This document shows, piece by piece, positions 27,536 to 36,600 of a stretch of DNA of 64,000 bases. The notes under the pieces were generated by a model. The model saw nothing but the letters and a program-made list of their open reading frames with translations. It did no database searches and was not told where the DNA came from. A program made the translations under genes and the position numbers. The number at the start of each line of letters is the position of its first letter. Within the stretch, counting starts at the first letter, position 1. The stretch comes from Defluviicoccus sp. bin129 (GTDB taxonomy: Bacteria; Pseudomonadota; Alphaproteobacteria; MPNO01), in contig MPNO01000002.1 of the NCBI GenBank assembly GCA_002239065.1, forward strand, positions 95,110-159,109, written 5' to 3'.

Positions 27536-28585
27536 CTACGATCCCGGCTTCATGCAATCGTCGACCTTGAAACCCGCCTCTTCCCAGGCCTCGACGGAGC
27601 CTCGATGCAGCTTCGTGCCGGCATTGCAGAACGCCATCGTCCTGTCGTCGATCTTGCCGAAATGGAGCCCCTTGGCGAAGGGCACCTTGCGATGGAGGTT
27701 GGGGATGCTCTTGATGAATGCCGCCGTCAGCGCCTTGGCGATGCGCTCGTCCATCTTCTTGTGGACGGCGTCGGAGAACGGCGCGGTCACCGACCGGAAC
27801 ATGTCGTCTTCCGAAATCACATTGACGTTGTCGCCGTAATGGGCGAGCTCGCTGACCGGGAAGAAGGCGGGCGCGTTCCCGGGCGCGTTCAGGAACTTCT
27901 GCCAGGCCTTGCCTTCCCACCTGGCCTTCGGCACGGAGACCATGTTGATCTTGCCGGCGGCCGCCAGGATCGGCATCCAGCTCGCCGGGTTGGTGCCGGG
28001 GCGCACGGCGGCTTCGACCGAGCGGTCGAGGAAGATCGCGTTGGCCTGGCCCCAGGCGATCTGCTTGCCGGCATAGCCCTTGCCGTCGTTCAGCCCGGTG
28101 GTGAGCCGGATGACCGAGCGCGCCGTGTTGAGCGCGCCGCCGCGCGGCGGGCCGTTGAACACGGTCTTGCCCTTGATCTTGTCCCAGCTGTCGATGCCGG
28201 TGCTCGCATAGGCGACCAGGAAGAAACCCGCGATGCCGTGATAGGGGTAGAGCGCGCGCAGATTGGCGGCGAGCTCCGCGCCCTTCTCGCGGCCGAGCGA
28301 GCTGTAGGGGCCGAGACCGCGCGACATCAGGAAATGCAGCACGATGGGCATCGCCGCGATGTCCGTCTTGCCTTCCGCGACCTGCTGGATCGAGCGGGTC
28401 AGGGTCTTGCCGCCCTGGATCTGGATCGTCGCGACCTTCCCGGCCGCGGCGACCTCGGCCAGGTTCTTGGCCGATACGTCGCTGCCCCCGCCGGGCTGGG
28501 CGTATTCGTGGGTGAGCGTGGGCATCTGGGCGTAGGCGGATGCCGTGAGCATCATCGCCGCGCCCGTCGCCAGAAGCCTTTTCAT
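27536..28585 (-). CDS. TAXI-family TRAP solute receptor
   Basis: 349 residues. Signal peptide MKRLLATGAAMMLTASAYA, then a TAXI-type binding fold: GGKTLTRSIQQVAEGKTDIAAM near the N-terminus, WDKIKGKTVFNGPPRGGALN, DRSVEAAVRPG and a C-terminal region with a likely Cys pair (FCNAG and DDCMKPG). ATG 28585 has AGGGAG at ideal distance. It delivers ligand to the fused permease 70 bp downstream. The ligand may be a tricarboxylate or aromatic-derived acid given the LigJ and aldolase genes in the same operon (inference). Confidence 0.9.
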   Translation of the reverse strand: MKRLLATGAAMMLTASAYAQMPTLTHEYAQPGGGSDVSAKNLAEVAAAGKVATIQIQGGKTLTRSIQQVAEGKTDIAAMPIVLHFLMSRGLGPYSSLGREKGAELAANLRALYPYHGIAGFFLVAYASTGIDSWDKIKGKTVFNGPPRGGALNTARSVIRLTTGLNDGKGYAGKQIAWGQANAIFLDRSVEAAVRPGTNPASWMPILAAAGKINMVSVPKARWEGKAWQKFLNAPGNAPAFFPVSELAHYGDNVNVISEDDMFRSVTAPFSDAVHKKMDERIAKALTAAFIKSIPNLHRKVPFAKGLHFGKIDDRTMAFCNAGTKLHRGSVEAWEEAGFKVDDCMKPGS

Positions 28586-28652
28586 GTCGATCTCCCTGTG
28601 AAACCGGATTTCGCGCCCGTTCGGCCCTTCTAACACAGCCGCGCCGCCGCGG

Positions 28653-29102
28653 TCATCGCGGGTCGGCACCGCCGAGACGCCGGCACAGCGCGAGATAGTC
28701 GGTCATCGGCGCGCGCAGGTAGTCCGGGATCGGGATCGACCGGCCCATCTCCTTGGATGCCACGCAGGTGACGAACTCGCCGCGCAGGATCTCCTCGCCC
28801 TCGTCCGAGCCGACGATGACATAGCGGATCGACGACCGGCCGAGCGCGGTGAGGATCAGCGCGAGGTCGAGATTGTCGCCCATGCGCCGCGCTTTCCTGA
28901 AATCGACGTCGCAATGGACCAGCGGAAACATGCGGCCCTTGTCGAAGAACTCGCGGGCGAAGTCGATGCCCAGCCGGTCGCCGATCCAGCCCTCGAACAG
29001 GTCGTTGAACATGCGGAAGAAGGCGACATAGAAGACGATGCCCGCGGGGTCGGAATCGCCAAAACGGATCCGGCGGCTGACGGAGTAGAGTCTCTCGGAC
29101 AT
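28653..29102 (-). CDS. YbgC/FcbC-type acyl-CoA thioesterase (hot dog fold)
   Basis: 149 residues. RIRFGDSDPAGIVFY carries the catalytic Asp (D18) of the 4-hydroxybenzoyl-CoA thioesterase family, followed by the hot dog helix FNDLFEGW. It would hydrolyse an aromatic or short acyl-CoA. First gene of the minus-strand operon thioesterase, TAXI receptor, TRAP permease, aldolase, LigJ. The 174 bp upstream is a divergent promoter region shared with an epimerase gene. Confidence 0.85.
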   Translation of the reverse strand: MSERLYSVSRRIRFGDSDPAGIVFYVAFFRMFNDLFEGWIGDRLGIDFAREFFDKGRMFPLVHCDVDFRKARRMGDNLDLALILTALGRSSIRYVIVGSDEGEEILRGEFVTCVASKEMGRSIPIPDYLRAPMTDYLALCRRLGGADPR

Positions 29103-29276
29103 CGCGGCCCTCCCGTTCGGCGCGGCGCGATCCTAGGCCATTCTTCCCCGGGGTCGAGCCCGGCCCGACGCTTCGTCCGGTTGGCGCAAGATGAGGGGCG
29201 TGGTTAAGCTCGCGGGACGCGGTACGGCGGTTGAAACGGATCGGGGCCGCCGCCCCTCGACTGGAAGGGAGACACG

Positions 29277-30230
29277 ATGACCACAGTGATCACCGGTGCC
29301 GGGCTGGTCGGCACGAGCTATGCGATCTCGGCGGCGGTGCGGGGCGAAAAGGTGGTGTTTCTCGACCCGTTGCCGCGCGCGGACTATCTCGACCGGCGGC
29401 TCGGGGCGGGCAACTACACGCTGATTCCCGAGGATACGCGCCACCTGCCCGGCGTGCTGGCGGCGATCGAGGAACACCGGCCCGACACCGTTCTGCACAC
29501 CGCCGGGCTGATCGGCAGGCGCGCCGAAGACCCGCTCCATCTCGGCATGGACCTCAACGTCAACGGCGCGATCGCGGTCTGCGAGGCGGTCCGGCTCGCC
29601 GGCGTCAGGCGGCTGCTCAACATCTCCACCTTCGGCGCCTATGACTGGCGGCGGGACGCCGTCGACGGCGTGATGAAGGAGGACTTCCCGCTCGGCAGCG
29701 GCACCGCCTACAGCAACACCAAGGCGGTGCAGGAGCTCATCCTCGAGGCCTATTCCGCCAAGTACGGCTTCGAGGTCGCCATCGTCCGCCCCGCCAATGT
29801 GTTCGGAATGGGGCATTTCTGGGGCGGATCGGGCGGCGGCGAGAAGTGCCACACCCTGGTCGAGAGCGGGATCCGCGGGGTTCCGGCAAGGATCCCGGAA
29901 GAGCAGACCATGGCGTTCGAATACGTCTATTCGAAGGACATCGGCCGGGCGCTCGACCTCTGCGCGACGCGCGAGCTGCCGCGCTACAACGTGTTCAATA
30001 TCGGCATCGGGGCGGTGACAACGTTCGACGAGCTGGCCGCCGCGGTGCGCGCCTCGCTCCCCGGGCTGGAGATCGAGGTGGTTCCGGGAACCCCGCCGGT
30101 CTCGCGCACCGACCACATGGATATCGGCCATGCGCGCGACGTTCTCGGCTGGGAGCCCGAATACACGCTGGAAGCCGGCTTCGCCGCCTATGTCGAGGAG
30201 ATGCGCGCGGCGCTCGGCGCCAACGCCTGA
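29277..30230 (+). CDS. NAD(P)-dependent epimerase/dehydratase family protein
   Basis: 317 residues, extended SDR. The Rossmann motif is ITGAGLVGTSYA (5-16) and the catalytic YSNTK follows TSG-like ISTFGAYD; VRPANVFGMG is the usual substrate-strand. Substrate unknown. It is the only plus-strand gene of this catabolic stretch, so it probably has its own promoter in the 174-bp intergenic region. GGAAGGGAG lies upstream of the ATG. Its TGA stop directly abuts the stop of the convergent FAH-family gene with no spacer. Confidence 0.85.
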   Translation: MTTVITGAGLVGTSYAISAAVRGEKVVFLDPLPRADYLDRRLGAGNYTLIPEDTRHLPGVLAAIEEHRPDTVLHTAGLIGRRAEDPLHLGMDLNVNGAIAVCEAVRLAGVRRLLNISTFGAYDWRRDAVDGVMKEDFPLGSGTAYSNTKAVQELILEAYSAKYGFEVAIVRPANVFGMGHFWGGSGGGEKCHTLVESGIRGVPARIPEEQTMAFEYVYSKDIGRALDLCATRELPRYNVFNIGIGAVTTFDELAAAVRASLPGLEIEVVPGTPPVSRTDHMDIGHARDVLGWEPEYTLEAGFAAYVEEMRAALGANA

Positions 30231-31220
30231 CTACGCTCCGGGGCTTTCGTACCCGACCACCCGCTGGTCGATCGCCCCGAACACCGAATTGCCCCCGGCG
30301 TCGCGCATCTCGATACGCACCCGGTCGCCGAAGCGCATGAACGGCGTCTTGGGCGCGCCCTGCTCGATGGTCTCGATGACCCGAACCTCGGCCAGGCAGG
30401 CCGAGCCGACGCTGCGGTCGTGGTTGGAGATCGTGCCGGTGCCGAGGATCGTCCCGGCGGCGAGCCGGCGGCTCCTGGCGGCGTGGGCGATCAGGGTCGG
30501 GATGTCGAAATAGAGGTCGGTGCCGGCGTTCGGGTGCCCGAGCGGCGCGCCGTTGAGCGAGACCTCCATGTCGAGCGTCATCCTGGTCCCGTCCCATGCC
30601 GCGCCGAGCGAGTCCGGCGTCGCGACTGCCGGAGAGAACGCCGTCGTCGGCTTGCCCTGGAGGAAGCCGAAACCCTTGCCGAGCTCGGCCGGGATCAGGT
30701 TGCGCAGGCTCACGTCGTTGAGGATTCCGACCAGCTTGATGTGGCTCCGCGCGGCCTCCGGCGTCACCCCCATCGGCACGTCGTCGAGAATGACGAAGAC
30801 CTCCGCCTCCATGTCGATGCCCCAGCCCTCTTCGGCGAGCGCGATGTCGTCTCTCGGGCCGATCATCGAGTCCGAGGCGCCCTGGTACATCAGCGGATCC
30901 TCGTACAGGTTTTTTGGCATCTCCGCGCCGCGCGCCTTGCGGACCAGCTCGACATGGCTGAGATAGGCGCTGCCGTCGACCCACTGATAGGCGCGCGGCA
31001 GGATCGCCGCGCAGTCGGACGGATCGAACGGGAAGGTCTCGGCCTCGCCCGCATTGACCGCCGCGGCCAGCGATTCGAGCGCCGGCGCCGCCGCCGCCCA
31101 GTCGTCGATCGCCGCCTGCATCGTCGCCGCCACGCTCGCGGCATCCGTGGCCCGCCTGAGGTCGTCGCTCACCACCGCGAGCCGCCCGTCGCGGCCGCCC
31201 TTGAGCGTCGCGAGCTTCAT
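30231..31220 (-). CDS. Fumarylacetoacetate hydrolase (FAH)-family protein
   Basis: 329 residues. Metal-binding acids of the FAH fold are present: E-x-E in IDMEAEVFVILDD and the Asp that follows; FLQGKPTTAFSP and GTGTISNHD are family segments. Members cleave C-C bonds or decarboxylate oxo-acids from aromatic breakdown. GGAAGGA lies upstream of ATG 31220. It is downstream of GH88 and deacetylase genes on the same strand (113 bp gap), possibly one operon. Specific substrate unknown. Confidence 0.87.
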   Translation of the reverse strand: MKLATLKGGRDGRLAVVSDDLRRATDAASVAATMQAAIDDWAAAAPALESLAAAVNAGEAETFPFDPSDCAAILPRAYQWVDGSAYLSHVELVRKARGAEMPKNLYEDPLMYQGASDSMIGPRDDIALAEEGWGIDMEAEVFVILDDVPMGVTPEAARSHIKLVGILNDVSLRNLIPAELGKGFGFLQGKPTTAFSPAVATPDSLGAAWDGTRMTLDMEVSLNGAPLGHPNAGTDLYFDIPTLIAHAARSRRLAAGTILGTGTISNHDRSVGSACLAEVRVIETIEQGAPKTPFMRFGDRVRIEMRDAGGNSVFGAIDQRVVGYESPGA

Positions 31221-31333
31221 CCGTCGTTCCTTCCCATTTGCGCGCAGTCATAGAGGGCGGACCGCCCGCGCGCAACGCGGCGGGCGTGGGGAAATACGCC
31301 ACGTCTTGCCCGCGCGCGCCGCCGCCTAGCCGG

Positions 31334-32476
31334 TCAGATCCGGCCGGTCTCGAGCCGGCCGGCGAGCATCGCGAGCCCTTCGAGCAGGTAGTAGCTGCCC
31401 CAGATCAGCTCGTTGGCGAGCGCCACGCCGGAGCGCTGGTCGAAGCAGCCATTGGTCAGCATCCCGGGCGGCCGCCGGTCCCCGGGCGCGACCGGGGTCA
31501 GGTGGGAGGCGGCGAGCGTCAGCAAAGTCTCTTCGGCGAAGCGGCGGTAGCGCGCGGCGGCGTCCGGGTCCGCGACCGTCCCGGAGAGTTTCAGGATCGC
31601 GGTCGCCGCGATGGCGGTGCCCGAGGAGTCCTTGCGCGTGTCGTGGTCGATCGGCGCATCGAAATCCCAGTAGGCGACGCGGTCGTTGGGCGCGTTGGCG
31701 ATCCACCACTCGGTCACCCGCAAAGCGGCGTCCATCAGCGCCGTCTGTTCCGGCATGCAGCGGGCCGCGTGGGCGAGGAACTGCATCGCCCAGGCCTGCG
31801 CCCGGGTCCAGGTCGAGCTGTCGGAGACGCCCTTGTGGGTGTAGGTACGGACCGGCGCGCCGGTGTCGGGGTCGAGGCTCACCGACTGCACGACCGAGCC
31901 GTCGTCGCGGATGCAGAGCTCGGCACTCCTCAGCGTGTGTCGCAGCGCGCGGTCGCGCAAGCCCGCCCCGCCCCCCGCCCCGGCGGCGAACAGGAGCAGC
32001 GGCACCGCGGCGAGGCCGTCGATATTCGCCTCGTCCGCGCCCACGGTATGCGCCTCCTCCGCCTGCGCGCCAAGCGGGATCAGGCCGAGCCTCGGGTCGA
32101 AATCGCCGCCCAGCCGGCCGGCCGCGGCGAGCGCGAGGTCGCGGGCGTCTTCGTCGCCGTGCAGGATCGAGCCGAGCGCCGCGCCGTAATAGAACAGGAA
32201 GCCGCGGAACACCGACTCCGAGCCGATCCTGGGACGCAGCCGCTCGGTCCAGCGCCGCGCCTCGGCGACCAGGGCGGCATCGTCGAACACGGCGCCGCCG
32301 AGCCACAGCATCGCGTTCCAGTACCCGCCGGTCCAGAACCCGTCCGGCGTGGTGGTCCAGGCGCCGGTGCCGGTGTCGGCGTAGTGGGGAAAGCCCGGCA
32401 CGTCCGCATCCACCGTCGCGCGGATGCGCGCCGCCATGGCGCCGAGGGCGTCGTCGGGGGTCTTGGGGCCTGCCAT
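31334..32476 (-). CDS. Glycoside hydrolase family 88-like unsaturated glucuronyl hydrolase
   Basis: 380 residues, the size of GH88 enzymes, with an alpha/alpha-barrel pattern. Matching segments: WTGGYWNAMLWLGGAVF, DEANIDGL (second catalytic Asp region), THKGVSDSSTWTRAQAWAMQ, WDFDAP...DSSGTAIAA and the C-terminal LANELIWGSYYLLEGL. These enzymes remove 4,5-unsaturated uronic acids left by polysaccharide lyases. No signal peptide is seen, so it acts in the cytoplasm on imported oligosaccharides. ATG 32476 is chosen because it starts just before the first barrel helix. It is 26 bp downstream of the deacetylase gene. Confidence 0.8.
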   Translation of the reverse strand: MAGPKTPDDALGAMAARIRATVDADVPGFPHYADTGTGAWTTTPDGFWTGGYWNAMLWLGGAVFDDAALVAEARRWTERLRPRIGSESVFRGFLFYYGAALGSILHGDEDARDLALAAAGRLGGDFDPRLGLIPLGAQAEEAHTVGADEANIDGLAAVPLLLFAAGAGGGAGLRDRALRHTLRSAELCIRDDGSVVQSVSLDPDTGAPVRTYTHKGVSDSSTWTRAQAWAMQFLAHAARCMPEQTALMDAALRVTEWWIANAPNDRVAYWDFDAPIDHDTRKDSSGTAIAATAILKLSGTVADPDAAARYRRFAEETLLTLAASHLTPVAPGDRRPPGMLTNGCFDQRSGVALANELIWGSYYLLEGLAMLAGRLETGRI

Positions 32477-32502
32477 CCGATCGTCCTCCGCCGCGCGGGG
32501 AT

Positions 32503-33381
32503 CTAGCCGGCGTCGGGCCGCTGACCGCGATACCAGTCGAGGATCCGCTCGCCGGTCATGAACGCCACGTCGTCGTGGGCGGAGACGGTTTGCAGGAGCT
32601 CGCGGAAATAGCGGAAGCGGTGCGGCACGCCCATGATGTAGGGATGGACGGAGAGCGCCATCACCCGCGCCGAGCGCGCCGAATCCCGGTAGATCTGCTC
32701 GAACTGGTCGAGCGCCCGGTCGCGGTACTCGCGCGCCGGATGGTGCTGGATCAGCATCATCGCCACGTCGTTGCATTCCTGGGTGTAGGGGATGTTGACG
32801 ATCGGCCCGGCGCGCGTCCTGAGCATTACCGGCTCGTCGTCGAGCACCCAGTCGGCGACGTATTCGTAGCCCTCCTCGACCAGGATGTCGGGGGTCTCCC
32901 AGGTCTCGGTCAGCCCGGGGCCGAGCCAGCCGCGCGGCCGCTTTCCGGTGAACGCCTCGATCGCCTCGGTCGTCCGGCGGATGTCCAGGCGTTCGTCGTC
33001 GACCTTCTGCAGGTTGCGCTGGGTGAAGCCGTGGCCGATGAACTCCCAGCCGCGGTCGCGCGCCGCCTCGGCGATCTGCGGGTAGCCGGTCACCGCAACG
33101 CCGTTGATGCACAGCGAAGCGGGGATCGACAATTCGTCGAACGCCTCGACGAAGCGCCAGAACCCGACCCGGTTGCCGTATTCGTGCCACGCCCAGTTGG
33201 GGATGTCGGGGCTCGGCGAGCCGCCCGCCGGCGGGGTGAGCACGGTGCGCGGCATCGGCGCCTCCGGGTCCCACTCCTCGACATTGACGATCACCCAGAC
33301 CGCCATGCGGGCGCCATCCGGCAGGGTCAGCGGTTTTCGTCCCGCGATCGGCTCGTAGCTGATACGCTCTGTCGGCAGCAT
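32503..33381 (-). CDS. PuuE-like polysaccharide deacetylase-family protein
   Basis: 292 residues, NodB-fold. It belongs to the PuuE-like branch: VNVEEWD replaces the classical Asp-Asp motif, CINGVAV follows, and FIGHGFTQRNL replaces the usual HSTH-type site. That branch includes cofactor-independent allantoinases and uncharacterised amidases, so a sugar deacetylase role is not assured. It heads the minus-strand deacetylase-GH88-FAH set and is divergent from the UbiD genes across 168 bp. ATG 33381 is the natural start; the open frame further upstream is a shadow of the UbiD gene. Confidence 0.8.
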   Translation of the reverse strand: MLPTERISYEPIAGRKPLTLPDGARMAVWVIVNVEEWDPEAPMPRTVLTPPAGGSPSPDIPNWAWHEYGNRVGFWRFVEAFDELSIPASLCINGVAVTGYPQIAEAARDRGWEFIGHGFTQRNLQKVDDERLDIRRTTEAIEAFTGKRPRGWLGPGLTETWETPDILVEEGYEYVADWVLDDEPVMLRTRAGPIVNIPYTQECNDVAMMLIQHHPAREYRDRALDQFEQIYRDSARSARVMALSVHPYIMGVPHRFRYFRELLQTVSAHDDVAFMTGERILDWYRGQRPDAG

Positions 33382-33549
33382 GGGCGGGCCTTCGCTCCGG
33401 TGTCTCGATCCTGGCGCGCAGCATAGTACAGCCGCGCCGGCGTTCACATCGCGGGGGTTTATCTGTCTGATGCCGGAAATGTATTGGTTAGCGTCCGGTG
33501 GGGCGGATACGTTCTGGATATCCACTGAAGACGGAGCGGGAGAGACGGC

Positions 33550-35061
33550 ATGGCCGACGATATGGGCAACGCGATCGGCAAGGTAGTCGAGGGCGGAGCG
33601 GCGGAGCGGCTCGAGAACGAGCTGCGCATCCCCTATACCGATTTGCGCGAATGGCTCGAAGAGGCCGAGAAGCTGGGCGAGGTCAAGCACGTCCAGGGCG
33701 CCAACTGGGAGCGCGACATCGGCATGGCGTCCGAAGTCGTGCTGCACAACGACACCGCGCCCTGCATCGTGTTCGAGGACGTGCCGGGGACCCTCGAAGG
33801 CTCCCGCGTGCTGACCAATTTCTTCGCCTCCAAGCGCATGGCGATGACGCTCGGCTTCTCCTCCGGCCTGTCCAAGATGGAGCTCACCGACGCGTTCCGC
33901 GAGAACTACATGGAAGACCTGCGGACCATCCCGCACGAGTTCGTCGATTCGGGCCCGGTGACGGAGAACGTCATGGAGGGCGGCGACGTCGATGTCGGCG
34001 TCTTCCCGACGCCGATGTGGCACGACGAGGATGGCGGGCGCTATATCGGCACCGGCAGCTACAACGTCACCGCCGATCCCGATACCGGCTGGATCAATAT
34101 CGGCACCTACCGGGTGATGATCCACGACAGGAATTCGGTCGGCTTCTACATCTCGCCCGGCAAGCACGGCCGCATCCACCGCGACAAGTACCAGCAGCGC
34201 GGCGAGCCGATGCCGGCGGTGATCGTCTGCGGCGGCGACCCGATGACCTTCCTGATGGGCTGCAGCGAGGTGCCGCCCGGGGTCTGCGAGTTCGACGTGG
34301 TCGGCGGCTTCCGCGGCGAGGCGATGAAGATGATCAAGGGCCGGCATACCGGCCTGCCGTTCCCGGCCAACGCCGAGATCGTGCTCGAGGGCTTCGTCCA
34401 TCCCGAAGCGCGCAAGGAAGAGGGGCCGTTCGGCGAGTGGACGGGCTATTACGGCTCCCGGATGCGCGAGGAGCCGGTGATGGACATCAAGGCGATCTAT
34501 TACCGCAACAACCCGATCCTGCTGGGCTGCCCGCCGCAGCGCCCGCCGGACGAGCTCGCCCGCTACCGCGCGGTCACCCGCTCGGCGCTCCTGAAGGAGA
34601 ACATCAAGAAGGCCGGCGTGCCCGACGTCCACGGGGCGTGGCTGCACGAGGTGGGCACCGCGCGGATGCTGGTCGCGGTGTCGATCAAGCAGCGCTATCC
34701 CGGCCACGCCCGCCAAGCCGGCCACATCGCCTGCCAGTGCCATGTCGGCGCCTATGCCGGCAAATACGTGATCGTGACCGACGAGGATATCGACGTCTCC
34801 AATCTCGAGGAGCTGATCTGGGCGATGCTCACCCGCTCCGATCCGGCGGAATCGATCGACATCATCCCCCACGCCTGGTCGACCCATCTCGACCCCCGCA
34901 TCCCGCCCTGGGAGAAGGAGAAGGGCAATCTGACCAACAGCCGGGCGATCATCGACGCCTGCCGGCCGTTCCACTGGAAGGACGATTTCCCGCCGGTCAA
35001 CGCGCCCTCGCCCGAGCTCGCGAAGGAATCGCGCGACAAATGGGGCTATCTCTGCGACTGA
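33550..35061 (+). CDS. UbiD-family prenylated-FMN decarboxylase (first of a tandem pair)
   Basis: 503 residues. It carries the prenyl-FMN and metal segments NIGTYR (183-188), GKHGRIHRDKY (204-214) and the catalytic Glu pair in EGPFGEWTGYY (291-301). Reversible decarboxylation of an aromatic or alpha,beta-unsaturated acid is the expected reaction. No ubiX-like prenyltransferase gene is visible in the window; it must be elsewhere. GGGAGAGAC is upstream of the ATG. Paralogue of the next gene (85 bp gap). Confidence 0.93.
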   Translation: MADDMGNAIGKVVEGGAAERLENELRIPYTDLREWLEEAEKLGEVKHVQGANWERDIGMASEVVLHNDTAPCIVFEDVPGTLEGSRVLTNFFASKRMAMTLGFSSGLSKMELTDAFRENYMEDLRTIPHEFVDSGPVTENVMEGGDVDVGVFPTPMWHDEDGGRYIGTGSYNVTADPDTGWINIGTYRVMIHDRNSVGFYISPGKHGRIHRDKYQQRGEPMPAVIVCGGDPMTFLMGCSEVPPGVCEFDVVGGFRGEAMKMIKGRHTGLPFPANAEIVLEGFVHPEARKEEGPFGEWTGYYGSRMREEPVMDIKAIYYRNNPILLGCPPQRPPDELARYRAVTRSALLKENIKKAGVPDVHGAWLHEVGTARMLVAVSIKQRYPGHARQAGHIACQCHVGAYAGKYVIVTDEDIDVSNLEELIWAMLTRSDPAESIDIIPHAWSTHLDPRIPPWEKEKGNLTNSRAIIDACRPFHWKDDFPPVNAPSPELAKESRDKWGYLCD

Positions 35062-35146
35062 GCCCCGAGGAACCGCGGCGCCGACCGCGCTAGACTGTGA
35101 CCGCCGCGGCGCCCCGCCGCGGCGGTTGCCGTTAGAGGACCGGACG

Positions 35147-36592
35147 ATGCAGCGCAACGACGAGATCCAGACCGATCTGAGGGCGTTCCTCGCCGCGGTC
35201 GAGGAGGGCGGCGAGGTCAAGCATGTCGCGGGCGCCCACTGGGACCGCGAGCTCGGCGCGGTGACCGAGGTGCTGTATCGCGAGAAGGTCGACAAATCGC
35301 CGCTGCTGCTGTTCGACGAGGTGCCGGGCTATGCGAGCGGCATGCGCTGCCTCTACGGCATGCTCGGCTCCCCGCTCAGGCTCGCGCTCGGGCTCGGCAT
35401 CGACCCCGCGCAGTCGGGCGACCGGCGCACCATGCTCGACACCTACCGGCGCCGCATCAAGCGCCAGGAGCCGATCGCGCCCCGCATCGTGGACGACGGG
35501 CCGGTGATGGAGAACGTCGATTCGGGCGGCGACGTCGATCTCCTCAAGTTCCCGGTGCCGATCCACCACGAGCACGATGGCGGGCGCTATATCGGCACCG
35601 CCTGCGGCGTGGTCACCCGGGATCCCGACACCGGCCGGATCAATATCGGCACCTACCGGGTCCAGGTGAACGGCCCCGACATGGCGACGTCGTACATCTC
35701 CAACGGCAAGCAGGGCCGGATCCACCGCGACAAGTACCTGAAGGCCGGCAAGCCCTGCCCGATGGCGATCATCGTCGGCATCGACCCCGCGACCTATATC
35801 GCCGCGCGCTACACGCTGTCGGACCAGGTGCCGGAGCTCGACTGGGCCGGCGGGCTGGTCGGCCGGCCGATCGACTGCATCGAGGGCGCGCTCACCGGGC
35901 TGCCCTTCCCGGCGCATTCGGAAATCGTGCTCGAAGGCGAGGTGTCGCCGGACGAGACCGCCATGGAGGGGCCGTTCGGCGAGTGGACGGGCTACTACGC
36001 GGGCGATGCCAGGGAAGAGCCGGTGATCAGGATCAAGCGGGTCTATTACCGCAACGACCCGGTGCTGACCTGCGCGGCGAGCCAGAAGCCGCCGCACTCG
36101 CATCTCTTCGAGCGCTGCTTCATCCGTTCCGCCGGCCTGCTCGATTCCCTGGAAGGCGCGGGCATCCCCGATGTGAAGGGGGTCTGGGTGCACCAGGCCG
36201 GCGCGGGGCGGACCTTCGTCGTGGTGGCGATCAGGCAGCGCTATTTCGGCCATGCCAACCAGGCGGGGCTGGTGGCCTCGCAGGTCAACCCGACCGGCTA
36301 TGTCGGGCGCTATGTCGTCGTCGTGGACGACGACATCGACCCCACCGACATGCACGACGTGGTCTGGGCGATGGGAACCCGGTCGGATCCCAAGACCGAT
36401 TTCACCGTGCTGGAGCGCAACTGGTCCTCCAGGCTCGACACCATGGTGACCGACGAGAAGCTCTACAACTCGCGCGTCGTCATCGACGCCTGCATCCCCT
36501 TCGAGCGCATCGAGACGTTCCCGCGCGTCGCCCAGACATCCCCCGAGCTGGCGGCCGGGGTGCGGGCGCGGTTCCCGGACGTCTTCGAATAG
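35147..36592 (+). CDS. UbiD-family prenylated-FMN decarboxylase (second of a tandem pair)
   Basis: 481 residues. Same core as its neighbour: NIGTYR (166-171), GKQGRIHRDKY and EGPFGEWTGYY (274-284), so the catalytic Arg-Glu-Glu set is probably intact. ATG 35147 is preferred over the upstream TTG because AGAGGA lies at good distance. The two UbiD proteins differ in length at the N-terminus and through the middle, so they may act on different acids or form a hetero-oligomer. The MFS transporter gene begins 8 nt after its stop. Confidence 0.93.
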   Translation: MQRNDEIQTDLRAFLAAVEEGGEVKHVAGAHWDRELGAVTEVLYREKVDKSPLLLFDEVPGYASGMRCLYGMLGSPLRLALGLGIDPAQSGDRRTMLDTYRRRIKRQEPIAPRIVDDGPVMENVDSGGDVDLLKFPVPIHHEHDGGRYIGTACGVVTRDPDTGRINIGTYRVQVNGPDMATSYISNGKQGRIHRDKYLKAGKPCPMAIIVGIDPATYIAARYTLSDQVPELDWAGGLVGRPIDCIEGALTGLPFPAHSEIVLEGEVSPDETAMEGPFGEWTGYYAGDAREEPVIRIKRVYYRNDPVLTCAASQKPPHSHLFERCFIRSAGLLDSLEGAGIPDVKGVWVHQAGAGRTFVVVAIRQRYFGHANQAGLVASQVNPTGYVGRYVVVVDDDIDPTDMHDVVWAMGTRSDPKTDFTVLERNWSSRLDTMVTDEKLYNSRVVIDACIPFERIETFPRVAQTSPELAAGVRARFPDVFE

Positions 36593-36600
36593 AACCCCCG

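Noticed and set aside
25042..27570. An 842-codon open frame on the plus strand opposite the TRAP permease gene
   Set aside because: Its product is a low-complexity Gln/Asp/Arg/Glu-rich sequence, typical of antisense frames in high-GC genes. Several others of this kind (for example 12795-15956) were dropped for the same reason.
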